A stretch of DNA of 58,539 nt from Gemmataceae bacterium (GTDB lineage Bacteria; Planctomycetota; Planctomycetia; Gemmatales; Gemmataceae), in NCBI GenBank assembly GCA_019752375.1, contig JAIEMG010000178.1:1-58539 (forward strand), in the 5' to 3' direction. The notes under the pieces were generated by a model, which had not been told where the DNA came from, did not search any database, and worked only from the letters and a program-made list of their open reading frames with translations. A program made the translations under genes and the position numbers. This document shows positions 51,541-58,539 of this stretch, one piece after another; position 1 is the stretch's first letter; the number at the start of each line of letters is the position of its first letter.

Positions 51541-51811
51541 GTAGCCGCAGGCTTCATTCCGCCTGCGGAGAGGCTTCACCACATTCCGTAGCCGCAGGCT
51601 TCAGCCCAATACCGTTCAATTAGGAGCAAATGTTCACTCGATTCTGGTCATGGCGCGGACGTAAGTCCTTATTTCATGGCCGGCAGTTACTGAACACTTG
51701 CTCCTAATTGAACGGTATTGGGCTTCAGCCTGCGGAGGGGCGACGTGCTTGCGGAGACGTACGTCATTGACAAGGGGCCGTTCTTCCGCAGGTGGAATGA
51801 AGCCTGCGGCT
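51541..51811. repeat. CCGCAGGCTTCAGCCTGCGG repeat, copy 4, rearranged
   Basis: GTAGCCGCAGGCTTC occurs at 51541 and 51588, and GAAGCCTGCGGCTAC at 51797-51811 closes the block. The unit starting at 51588 is interrupted by the MITE-like element at 51606 and resumes at 51722. The region between 51740 and 51795 differs from the other copies. Confidence 0.8.
51606..51721. mobile_element. 116-bp MITE-like element, copy B
   Basis: The same element as at 23717-23832 but inverted, differing at one position in 116. The ends again read CCAATACC and GGTATTGG, and the flanking 8 bases GCTTCAGC are duplicated on both sides (51598-51605 and 51722-51729). The target is the same point of the CCGCAGGCTTCAGCCTGCGG palindrome as in copy A. 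Confidence 0.85.
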
Positions 51812-51848
51812 ACGGCATGCGAGCAACGCCTCCCTGGAGGGCCGCGAC

Positions 51849-52139
51849 GTGGCCGACGATACCATCGGGCACCTCCATTTCGACAGCGACGAGGACGCGC
51901 TGCGCCATTTGAAGGAGCGGGCCGACGATATTGCCCAGGTTGCCATTCCGGTCGGCGGTCCGGTCTCGGTCCTGCACAAGGGCCAGACGTTGGGCCCGTA
52001 TCCGGGAATTGGCATGATCGTTTTCATGGTCAGCGGCGACATCCATCTGCTTCGGCCGCCGCGCGCCGAATTGATCCTCAACGACGGCTTCTTGCACCGC
52101 ATGCGGATCCAGATTCGATTGCTGGAAGCGCGGCAATGA
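51849..52139 (+). CDS. Conserved hypothetical protein, 96 aa
   Basis: I do not recognise the family. The protein is small, soluble and beta-rich, with DTIGHLHFDSDEDALRHLKERADDI at the start and SVLHKGQTLGPYPGIGMIVFMVSGDIHLL in the middle. There is no signal peptide or metal motif. A GTG start at 51849 is chosen because GGAGGG lies 7-12 bases upstream. It begins just after the repeat and MITE block and may be expressed from its own promoter. Confidence 0.6.
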   Translation: MADDTIGHLHFDSDEDALRHLKERADDIAQVAIPVGGPVSVLHKGQTLGPYPGIGMIVFMVSGDIHLLRPPRAELILNDGFLHRMRIQIRLLEARQ

Positions 52140-52228
52140 GGGTGCGGTATCCCCGTGGAGCACATTGAAGAAGTCGGCCAACGATGGCCCCTTGTTCTTT
52201 GCCGAACGTCGCGGAACCGCACCAAGGT

Positions 52229-52288
52229 GGCGGCAGACCTCCCGGTCTGCCGGTACGGTCTGAACCGGCAGACCGGGAGGTCTGCCGC
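52229..52288. repeat. GGCAGACCTCCCGGTCTGCC inverted repeat
   Basis: GGCGGCAGACCTCCCGGTCT followed by GCCGGT faces ACCGGCAGACCGGGAGGTCT across about 9 bases. Each arm also contains the inner palindrome GGCAGACC-GGTCTGCC. No second copy was noticed in this window. Confidence 0.8.
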
Positions 52289-52348
52289 TACAAGTTCTTC
52301 GTAAGGTGTGCAGGGACCATTGCCGGTCCCGCCAAGCAATACGCGCTG

Positions 52349-52597
52349 TCAGTTGGCCAACACCTTTGCAAGTTGCTCGACCTTTTCCGCTCCCACGCGT
52401 GCCACCAGGGCCTTGACGGCCGCGATGTCGTTCAGCGTGATCCCGCCCGCCACTGCTTTCGGTCGGCCGACCTTCTTGGCCGATGCGGTTTTGCCCGACA
52501 TGCCCCAGCCGCAAGCTTCATGGCTCTTGGACCGCGCGTGAATGACGGCATTGCATTTGGGACAGGCTTTGGATGGGAAGTTCGGTTTCAGAACCAT
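52349..52597 (-). CDS. Small zinc-finger-like hypothetical protein, 82 aa
   Basis: The N terminus has ACPKCNAVIHARSKSHEACGWG, with three Cys and two His that could bind zinc. A basic linker with VGRPKAVAGG leads into a helical end, NDIAAVKALVARVGAEKVEQLAKVL. GRP-type motifs resemble AT-hook-like DNA binding, but this is only a hint. The ATG at 52597 has GGAGA about 10 bases upstream. It is an isolated gene on the minus strand. Confidence 0.65.
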   Translation of the reverse strand: MVLKPNFPSKACPKCNAVIHARSKSHEACGWGMSGKTASAKKVGRPKAVAGGITLNDIAAVKALVARVGAEKVEQLAKVLAN

Positions 52598-52779
52598 GAA
52601 AGGTGTCTCCTATTGAGGGATATTGAGCATCAATGTAGGTCCGGCGCCGCTGTATGGCAAACGGAATCCCCATAAGAGATGATATGGGATGATGGAGGTG
52701 GCAAATAAGCCGGCACCGGAGTTGCAGAGTTAGGGGATGACTGGATGTCCCATCGTCCCTGCAATTACAAGAGGCCGCG

Positions 52780-52974
52780 ATGCATACCAAGCACCCCAAC
52801 CCTTCTAAAGAAACGAAATACGCGACAGGCAACAGCCAAGATGCGGACGCCCCGAAGCCGGCGCCCGAACCCGCGGAAGTGCCTGACGAGGTGGACGAGG
52901 CGTCCGAAGAGTCGTTTCCCGCCAGCGACCCACCCGCCTGGAGTGGGCACGGCGGGAAAGATACAACAAAGTGA
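52780..52974 (+). CDS. Small acidic conserved protein
   Basis: A 64-residue, disordered, acidic protein. Its C-terminal half carries DEVDEASEESFPASDPPAW, a motif seen in many short bacterial proteins of unknown role (SFPASDPPAW family). It lies between the zinc-finger-like gene and a repeat. There is no clear partner. The stress-rich neighbourhood suggests a general stress function but gives no evidence. Confidence 0.65.
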   Translation: MHTKHPNPSKETKYATGNSQDADAPKPAPEPAEVPDEVDEASEESFPASDPPAWSGHGGKDTTK

Positions 52975-53038
52975 GCCAATCGAACAAGTCTTGAGTTGAA
53001 ACAATGATGGAGGCGAGCGGCAGCAGGCAGCGTCCCCA

Positions 53039-53099
53039 TGGCACGGACATTTCTGTCCGTGCCATCGCCTCACTGCACGGACCGAAATGTCCGTGCCAC
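53039..53099. repeat. GGCACGGACATTTCTGTCCGTGC repeat, copy 3
   Basis: ATGGCACGGACATTTCTGTC and its inverse ending CCGTGCCAC, with one internal change (GACCGAAATG). Same family as 10336-10399 and 23919-23970. Confidence 0.85.
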
Positions 53100-53125
53100 G
53101 GGGTGCGCGCTCTCGTTCGTGGCGA

Positions 53126-53641
53126 TCATGCGCGTTCCTGGTCGGTCGTTACGTCGGGCACGTCAACGCCGAGGGCGGTAGCAAGGTCGATCTGGTGTTC
53201 TTGCTCGTCCACCAGGATCTTGCGAATGTGCTCCGCGAGGGCGTATTCACCCAGCACTTCGCACTGGCGAACCCGTTCCCGATAGTTGCGAATCGTTTCG
53301 TTTTCATTTTCCAGGTCGAAGCGCAGCAGTTCCTTGCTGTCGTCGGACATCTTGACCGGCTTCGGGGACACGGTAGGCGTGCCGCCCAGGTAGTCGATCT
53401 GCTTGGAAATGAGCAGAGCATGTTGCAACTCCTCGCCGGCATGCACTTCCAGTTCATCGGCAATGGTCATGAATGCGGCGCCCTTGAGCACCTGGGAATA
53501 CGCCACATACGCAATAATCGCCTGGTATTCGCGGGCCAGGTCTTCGTTCAGAAGGGCGATAAGCTGCTGGCGCGTCAGCTGCGTGGCGCCGTTGCTCTGC
53601 GTCTGTTTGTCCGTGGCCGGACTCTGCGGGACACCCTTCAT
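53126..53641 (-). CDS. Ferritin-like domain protein (bacterioferritin-type)
   Basis: A 171-residue four-helix protein. Helix motifs LNEDLAREYQAIIAYVAY, HAGEELQHALLI, NENETIRNYRERV and VDEQEHQIDLATAL supply the Glu and EExxH/ExxH type metal ligands of a di-iron ferritin-like centre. It resembles bacterioferritin and Dps-like stress proteins but is longer than Dps in its tail. The ATG at 53641 has AAAGGAGA upstream. It is divergent from the TPR-iron gene, so the two may share a regulatory region of about 230 bases. Confidence 0.85.
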   Translation of the reverse strand: MKGVPQSPATDKQTQSNGATQLTRQQLIALLNEDLAREYQAIIAYVAYSQVLKGAAFMTIADELEVHAGEELQHALLISKQIDYLGGTPTVSPKPVKMSDDSKELLRFDLENENETIRNYRERVRQCEVLGEYALAEHIRKILVDEQEHQIDLATALGVDVPDVTTDQERA

Positions 53642-53873
53642 CGCATGGTCTCCTTTGAAGATGAGTTGAAGTCTCGCCCACGGATGAGCAAAAGCGATGC
53701 CGGACCGCAGTGGACGGACGCTCTCCGCTCCTTGCAATGCCCGACAACCCTGCTTACGATTAAGCGTGTCGAGTCGCCACGTCAGAACGGGGCTTGCTGT
53801 TTGCCGTGCGAGAGACAGAATAACTCCTGCACAGGGCGCTTTGCGATCGGATGGTGGGCAGAAGGAGCACGGC

Positions 53874-54485
53874 ATGAGTCAGTTGCAGGAACGAATCGAG
53901 CAATTCCGCAAGATGGCCAACGACGACCCGGACAATGAGCTGGGCCATTTCCGCCTCGGTCAGCTATTGATGGAGAATGGGCAGCTCGAGGACGCGGTCA
54001 AGTCGTTTCAGCGCACGCTCGTGCTCAGTCCGCAGTTCGCCAAGGTGTTTCAGCTCCTGGGCCAATGCCTGATCCAGCTGAACCGCCGCGAGGAAGCGGT
54101 CAAGCTGCTGACCGAAGGCTACGTTGTCGCCGACGAGCATGGCCACAACATGCCGCGCGACGAGATGGGAAAGATGCTGGTGTCCCTGGGCGCCAAGGCA
54201 CCGGAATCGAAGAAGGCAACATCGGCTGCGGGCGCAACGGGCGATGGCTTCCATTGCCAGCGCCCCGGCTGCATTGCCGGTTCGCACGCTCACAAGTTGC
54301 CCAAGCCGCCGATGAACGATGACCTGGGCCGTCGCGTTTGCGACAGCATCTGCGCCGACTGCTGGAACGACTGGCTGCGCAATTACAGCGTGAAGGTCAT
54401 CAACGAGCTGCGCCTGGACCTGAGCCGCGAAGACCATCAGGGCCAGTACGACGAGTACATGCGCGGCTTCTTCGGACTGGAATGA
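53874..54485 (+). CDS. TPR protein fused to YggX-like Fe(2+)-trafficking domain
   Basis: A 203-residue protein of two parts. Residues 1-85 hold two TPR units (NELGHFRLGQLLMENGQLEDAV, FQLLGQCLIQLNRREEAV). From about 125 to the end, FHCQRPGC, PPMNDDLGRRV, and WNDWLRNYSVKVINELRL match the order of YggX, the iron-trafficking/oxidative-protection protein. Extra cysteines, Cys128, Cys133, Cys156, Cys160 and Cys163, go beyond the single Cys of ordinary YggX. The ATG at 53874 has GAAGGAG. The PSP1 gene starts 3 bases after its stop, so they are one operon. Confidence 0.78.
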   Translation: MSQLQERIEQFRKMANDDPDNELGHFRLGQLLMENGQLEDAVKSFQRTLVLSPQFAKVFQLLGQCLIQLNRREEAVKLLTEGYVVADEHGHNMPRDEMGKMLVSLGAKAPESKKATSAAGATGDGFHCQRPGCIAGSHAHKLPKPPMNDDLGRRVCDSICADCWNDWLRNYSVKVINELRLDLSREDHQGQYDEYMRGFFGLE

Positions 54486-54488
54486 CCC

Positions 54489-55118
54489 ATGAATGAATAC
54501 CTGGTCAGTCACGGCTGCGCCGGCGAGCTGGCCCGCTTCAGTGCGGACGAATCGCTGCGCTGCCGTCGCGGCGACCGCGTGGTGGTGCGCACGTCGCGCG
54601 GCCTGGAGGTCGGCGAAGTGCTCTGCCCGTGCACGCCCCGACATGTCCGCGCACTGGAAGACACGTTCGTCGGCGAGCTGCTGCGCGTTGCCACGGCAGA
54701 AGACGAGCAAATCGTCTCCGGCATCCGCGACCGAGCCCAGCGGCTCTTCGAAGACGGCCGGCGACTCAGCGAAGAGATGGGTCTGGCCCTGGAAATCCTC
54801 GACGTCGAGGTCTCGCTCGACGGCCACTTAGTGACGCTTTACTTCCTCCGCTACGCCGACTGCGATGAGCGCCCCCTGGTCGCCACGCTATCGAAGAAGT
54901 ACGAAACGATGGTTGCCCTGCGCGACCTGGCGTTGCCCGCCGGCGCTTCCGGCTGCGGACAGCCCAACTGCAGCAGCGACAAGGAAGGCGGCTGCACGTC
55001 TTGCGGCACCGGCGGCGGCTGTTCTTCGTGCGGGAAGTCGATGGGCAAGGACGTGCAGGAGTATTTCGCGGGGTTGCGGAAGAAGATGGACGCGAATCAG
55101 CGGACGTCGCTGGTGTGA
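54489..55118 (+). CDS. PSP1/RicT-like protein with Cys-rich tail
   Basis: A 209-residue protein. The PSP1 C-terminal domain type is recognised from GDRVVVRTSRGLEVGEVL (about residues 28-45) and VTLYFLRYADCDERPLVATL. RicT/YaaT of Bacillus, in this family, works in a complex that carries iron-sulfur clusters. Here, residues 156-181 hold six cysteines spaced C-x4-C-x7-C-x2-C-x5-C-x2-C, suitable for a metal or cluster. It directly follows the TPR-YggX gene. Confidence 0.82.
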   Translation: MNEYLVSHGCAGELARFSADESLRCRRGDRVVVRTSRGLEVGEVLCPCTPRHVRALEDTFVGELLRVATAEDEQIVSGIRDRAQRLFEDGRRLSEEMGLALEILDVEVSLDGHLVTLYFLRYADCDERPLVATLSKKYETMVALRDLALPAGASGCGQPNCSSDKEGGCTSCGTGGGCSSCGKSMGKDVQEYFAGLRKKMDANQRTSLV

Positions 55119-55197
55119 TTCGACGGCTTGCTTTTCGATGGCGTCATGGGGCCCATCGGTCCAGTTCTGCAACCCTCATGAACGATAGCATGAGCAG
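55119..55197. other. Intergenic region after PSP1 gene
   Basis: No gene. The stretch leads directly into the toxin remnant. Confidence 0.4.
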
Positions 55198-55290
55198 CTA
55201 CCCCGCCAGGTGGCGACGGTAGCTTGCCGCACGCGTGTCGCGCCGAATAAAGTACGACACGACATTTGTATCAACCACAACACTGCTCAT
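55198..55290 (-). pseudogene. Truncated PIN-domain toxin (VapC-type)
   Basis: The frame starts with MSSVVVDTNVVSYFIRRDTR and stops after 30 codons. The beginning VVDTNV with the first catalytic Asp, and the RRDTRA that follows, match the N terminus of PIN-domain toxins, which run to about 130 residues. The other three acidic residues are lost, so no activity is expected. The next upstream frame overlaps its ATG by ATGA, the usual arrangement of toxin and antitoxin. Confidence 0.72.
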
Positions 55291-55410
55291 GCCGGTGCAT
55301 TCCCCCCGTGGCCTTCCCGTCGCCACTCCCGGACGCGGGCGCTGAATTGATCGCAGTCTTCATCCTCCGGCCAGAAGTCGCCAAGAAGTTCGTTCGGGAG
55401 CAGGCGGCAC
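55287..55410 (-). pseudogene. Antitoxin remnant upstream of toxin fragment
   Basis: In the frame ending at the TGA overlapping the toxin start (55287-55289), the C-terminal stretch LLGDFWPEDEDCDQFSARVR then EWRREGHGGNAPA is acidic and looks like the toxin-wrapping end of a VapB-type antitoxin. At about 55411 the sequence switches to the AACCTGCC-type repeat, and no start codon or DNA-binding domain can be found. The gene is therefore broken at its 5' end. Confidence 0.55.
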
Positions 55411-55566
55411 GTTACAAACCTGCCCCACGAACCCACCAACCACCGTCACTCCCCAGCTTCCCGCATCCCACGGTTACGCACTTGTTACATACGTTGCCGG
55501 GCTGTCCCGTCTAGGATGTCGGGGAAGTCATGTCGTATTTCGACGCTTAACTGGAGGATACCCATC

Positions 55567-57765
55567 ATGCGACGCGCGATGAAGATTCTTGCGGCTGCCG
55601 GTGCGACCGCGGCGACAACCGTGGCCATCTGGCTCATCAATCCCACCACGGCACAGCAGCCGGTCGGCGGCAATGGGCCCGCGTCCGCTCGGGTCGCGGC
55701 GCCCGCGCTCCCCGTTTCTCAGGTCGTTCTGTTCAGCAGCGGCGTGGGTTATTTCCAGCGCGAAGGCCAGGTCGAAGGCAATTCCCGTGTCGATCTGTCC
55801 TTTGCCGATACGGACGTCAACGACCTGCTCAAGAGCCTCGTGCTACAGGACCTCGGCGGCGGCAAGGTCACCGCGATCGGCTACGACAGCCAGGACCCCA
55901 TTGAAAAGACGCTGAAGAGCTTCGCCCTCGATTTGACCAATAATCCGTCGTTCGGCCAGATCATCAACCAGGCCCGCGGCGAGAAGATCGAACTCACCAT
56001 GCAGCAGACCAACAACACGCAGCCGGCCACCATGACCGGCGTGGTCGTCGGCATGGAAGCAAAGAAGGACAAGAACGGCGCCCACGAGATCGAGCTGCTC
56101 AACATTCTCTGTGCCGAGGGCATGCGCAGCGTGAGCCTGGACCAGGTCCAGCGCCTTCGCTTCCTGAATCCGGCGCTCGATAGCGAGTTCCGCCGCGCCC
56201 TCGACGTGCTGGCCACCAGCCACGACACGCAGAAGAAGGCCGTCAGCGTGAACTTCAAGGGCGAAGGCAAGCGCACCGTGCGCATCGGCTATGTCGTCGA
56301 GAGCCCGATCTGGAAGACCAGCTATCGCCTGGTGCAGAACAAGGACGGCAGCCTCTATCTCCAGGGCTGGGCCGCCGTCGAGAACACCACGAGCGAGGAC
56401 TGGAACAACATCCGCATGGTGCTGGTCTCCGGCCGGCCCATCTCGTTCCAGATGAACATGTATCAGCCGCTGTACATTCCGCGTCCGACGGTGGAACTGG
56501 AGCGGTTCGCGTCACTGCGGCCGCCGACCTACAACGGCAGCCTTGGCAACCAGCAGATCGACATGGCCGGCGGGCAGAATGTCAATCCGCAGGAGCGCTT
56601 CGGCTTCAACCGGTACCAGTCGGGCAACGCGCTCTCCTTCAATCCCAACCACATCGGCAATGCCAACAATAACAACCGCCTGACCTATGCCGAGATGCAG
56701 CAGCGCAAGCAACAGCAGCAGGAAGTCATCGACAAGGCCCGCAAGATGGGCAGCACCATCCTCATGGACCCGCGCGAAGGCGTCGCGTCCATTGCCACCG
56801 CCGAGGAAGCCGGCGATTACTTCCAGTACCAGATCGACGAGCGCGTCAACCTGCCGCGGCAGAAGTCGGCCCTGTTGCCGATCCTCGATGAGAAGGTCAC
56901 GGGTCGCCGCGTCAGCATCTTCAACGAGAGCGTCCACGGCAAGTTCCCGCTGCTGGGCATGAAGTTCAAGAACAGCTCGACCCAGCACCTCACGCAGGGA
57001 CCGATCACGGTCTACGACGGCGGCACCTATGCCGGCGACGCCCGCATCATGGACCTGCAGCCGGGTGAAGAACGGCTCATCAGCTATGCGGTGGACCTGG
57101 GCACCGAGGTCAAGGCCGAGAGCAAGACGACGCCCGACCAGCTGGTGTCCGTCAAGGTCGTCAAGGGCATCATGCATGCTCAGAACAAGCTGCGTCAGAC
57201 CAAGACCTACCTGGTGCGCAATCGGTCCGAGCACGACCGCATGCTCATCGTCGAGCATCCCATCAACAAGGACTTCAAGCTGGTGTCGCCGGAGAAGGCC
57301 GACGAGCGCAGCCGCGATTCGTATCGCTTCGAGGTGGCCGTGCCGGCCGGCAAGACGGTGACGTTCCCGGTGGTCGAAGAGCGAACGCGTCAGGACAGCC
57401 TGTCGCTCAGCTCCTCCGACGACCGCACCGTCCGCATCTTCATGAACAGCAACGTCTCGACGCCCGCGGTGAAGGAAGCCCTGCGGAAGGCCGTCACCCT
57501 GCGGACGGAACGGGCCGCGACCGAGCGCGACCGCATCCATCTCGAGCAGCAACTCAAGACGATCACCGATGATCAGACAAGGCTCCGCGCCAACCTGGAC
57601 AAGGTGCCGCCGACTTCCGAGGCGTACAAGCGCTACCTGGAGAAGTTCGACAAGCAGGAGACCGAGATCGAGAAGCTCCAGGCCCAGATCCAGCAGAAGC
57701 GGGAAGCCGAAAAGAAGCAGCAGACCGAGTACGAAGACTTCCTGATCGGATTGACCGTTGAATAG
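55567..57765 (+). CDS. DUF4139 domain protein
   Basis: A 732-residue exported protein. The N terminus has a signal-type segment (MKILAAAGATAATTVAIWLI). The DUF4139-like beta-rich core is recognised from VSQVVLFSSGVGYFQREG and later WKTSYRLVQNKDGSLYLQGWAAVENTTSEDWNNIRMVLVSG, GKTVTFPVVEER. The last 90 residues are a long coiled coil (RDRIHLEQQLKTITDDQTRLRANL and EKFDKQETEIEKLQAQIQQKREAEKK). The function of the domain is unknown. The ATG at 55567 has GGAGGA; the longer frame upstream has no ribosome site. A good terminator follows. Confidence 0.83.
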   Translation: MRRAMKILAAAGATAATTVAIWLINPTTAQQPVGGNGPASARVAAPALPVSQVVLFSSGVGYFQREGQVEGNSRVDLSFADTDVNDLLKSLVLQDLGGGKVTAIGYDSQDPIEKTLKSFALDLTNNPSFGQIINQARGEKIELTMQQTNNTQPATMTGVVVGMEAKKDKNGAHEIELLNILCAEGMRSVSLDQVQRLRFLNPALDSEFRRALDVLATSHDTQKKAVSVNFKGEGKRTVRIGYVVESPIWKTSYRLVQNKDGSLYLQGWAAVENTTSEDWNNIRMVLVSGRPISFQMNMYQPLYIPRPTVELERFASLRPPTYNGSLGNQQIDMAGGQNVNPQERFGFNRYQSGNALSFNPNHIGNANNNNRLTYAEMQQRKQQQQEVIDKARKMGSTILMDPREGVASIATAEEAGDYFQYQIDERVNLPRQKSALLPILDEKVTGRRVSIFNESVHGKFPLLGMKFKNSSTQHLTQGPITVYDGGTYAGDARIMDLQPGEERLISYAVDLGTEVKAESKTTPDQLVSVKVVKGIMHAQNKLRQTKTYLVRNRSEHDRMLIVEHPINKDFKLVSPEKADERSRDSYRFEVAVPAGKTVTFPVVEERTRQDSLSLSSSDDRTVRIFMNSNVSTPAVKEALRKAVTLRTERAATERDRIHLEQQLKTITDDQTRLRANLDKVPPTSEAYKRYLEKFDKQETEIEKLQAQIQQKREAEKKQQTEYEDFLIGLTVE

Positions 57766-57782
57766 TCTTTTGTGCCACACGC

Positions 57783-57818
57783 AACGCCCGCCGGGTCTCT
57801 GGATTCGGCGGGCGTTTT
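57783..57818 (+). terminator. Rho-independent terminator
   Basis: AACGCCCGCCG pairs perfectly with CGGCGGGCGTT across 12 bases, ending in a TTTT run. It lies 17 bases after the DUF4139 stop codon and ends just before the convergent YjbR-type gene. Confidence 0.85.
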
Positions 57819-57819
57819 G

Positions 57820-58242
57820 TCATTCCGTGGTTCGCTTCTTCCCTTTCCTGGCCGGTGGTTTCGCGACCACACTCTCGTCGGCCTCCAGTTGCGCAAGCAC
57901 CCGTTTTGGTGCGATGGCGCGGTAGCTCTCGTCCAGCCAGTCGCACAGCATGTCGACCGGCACGGCATCGCCCTCGGCAAAGCGTGCGGTGACCCAGCCG
58001 CTCTTGCCGAGTCCGTATCCCGTCCGAGACGCAAACGCCAGCTGCAGCGCCATCGCTCCGGAAACCGGTAGCTTGACCGATACGCTCAGCGTGCCTTCGT
58101 GGAGATATGTGAACACGAAGCCCTTACCCTTGACCTTGATGGCCATGTGGCCCCACGGGAAATCCTCCGTGGTTTCGGGGAATGCGAGCGCATGCTCGCG
58201 CAGGACCGCCTGGGCCTTCTTCAGGTCGTTTGCTTTGGCCAT
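57820..58242 (-). CDS. MmcQ/YjbR family protein
   Basis: A 140-residue protein of the MmcQ/YjbR family, a CyaY-like fold of unknown function. Markers are LREHALAFPETTEDFPWGHMAIKV near the N terminus, GKGFVFTYLHEGTLSVSVKLP in the middle and LCDWLDESYRAIAPKRVLAQL at the end. The ATG at 58242 starts directly before the family region; the longer frame upstream has no ribosome site. It converges with the DUF4139 gene. Confidence 0.88.
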   Translation of the reverse strand: MAKANDLKKAQAVLREHALAFPETTEDFPWGHMAIKVKGKGFVFTYLHEGTLSVSVKLPVSGAMALQLAFASRTGYGLGKSGWVTARFAEGDAVPVDMLCDWLDESYRAIAPKRVLAQLEADESVVAKPPARKGKKRTTE

Positions 58243-58324
58243 GCGGGTACGGTAGCAAATCTCGCTTCGAGATTCACCGATCTTTTTCACTGCTGCCCCT
58301 CGTTCCCAGGCTCCGGTTTGGGTA

Positions 58325-58436
58325 CATAACGGAACTCGCCAGAGTTCCGAACGAGGACCTGTCGCACGGAAGTCTGGCGACTTCCGCTACACGATGCGCT
58401 TCCTGTCACGTAGCGGAACTCGCCAGAGTTCCGCAT
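58325..58436. repeat. GCGGAACTCGCCAGAGTTCC repeat, copy 2
   Basis: ACGGAACTCGCCAGAGTTCC, CGGAAGTCTGGCGACTTCCG and again GCGGAACTCGCCAGAGTTCC alternate within about 110 bases. The same arms occur at 5186-5257. Beyond 58436 the window ends in fragments of the CAGCTCCGGCTTGG-type unit also seen at 5095-5440. No gene is seen after 58242. Confidence 0.8.
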
Positions 58437-58539
58437 GGGATCCTGACGCTCTACACGGCGCGCGACAGCCCGTTTCGCAATCCCCCTCGTACCCAAGCTC
58501 CGGCTTGGCGGAACAGAACGCAGCTAGTGGAGACACGGC

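Overview
The window is GC-rich bacterial chromosome and most likely comes from a planctomycete, probably Gemmatales-like. The evidence is the set of families typical of that group: a DUF1559 prepilin-like gene, a TIGR03067 protein, a Planctomycete-type cytochrome c/WD40 protein paired with a large PPC-domain protein, a Uma2-family protein, Hanks-type kinases with a short N-terminal extension, and many intergenic palindromic repeats. No rRNA, tRNA, CRISPR array, prophage or complete insertion sequence was seen. The calls come from reading the sequence and translations; no database search was run.

Layout. 0-5 kb: small zinc-ribbon protein, dual-specificity-type phosphatase, enoyl-CoA hydratase, HEAT/beta-propeller secreted protein, sugar phosphate isomerase. 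5.5-9.1 kb: a compact operon of homoserine dehydrogenase, a Ser/Thr protein kinase and an ApgM-type protein that may replace homoserine kinase. 9.4-14.1 kb: secreted metallo-hydrolase, PYROXD2-like FAD oxidoreductase, membrane zinc-ribbon protein, methyltransferase. 14.7-23.6 kb: an alpha/beta hydrolase and two cytochromes P450 in one tight minus-strand operon, a third P450, then two coupled paralogous sulfotransferases and an alkaline-phosphatase-superfamily protein on the plus strand. 24-28.3 kb: thioredoxin-like protein, XerC-type recombinase, PIG-L deacetylase, alpha/beta hydrolase. 28.5-32.9 kb: HTH protein, kdsB, TIGR03067 protein, Uma2 protein and pyrG with a hairpin leader. 32.9-38.6 kb: secreted metallopeptidase and the cytochrome/WD40 plus PPC pair. 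38.9-41.7 kb: DUF2760, Hsp70-like and YciI genes. 42-44.2 kb: a frame-disrupted DUF1559 gene and a PfkB kinase.

44.4-55.1 kb is rich in stress-hardening genes: a YqjD/YqjE-like three-gene operon, BrkB/YihY, MgtC, a KGG-repeat stress protein, an orphan histidine kinase, class II fructose bisphosphatase (glpX), small acidic and zinc-ribbon proteins, a ferritin-like protein, a TPR protein fused to a YggX-like iron domain, and a PSP1/RicT-like protein with a cysteine-rich tail. The end holds a decayed VapBC-type toxin-antitoxin remnant, a DUF4139 protein and a YjbR-family protein.

The most striking non-coding feature is the repeat landscape. At least a dozen families of short inverted repeats fill almost every large intergenic gap. 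A 116-bp MITE-like element occurs twice, 115/116 identical, and both copies sit at the same position inside one of these palindromic repeats with an apparent 8-bp target duplication.
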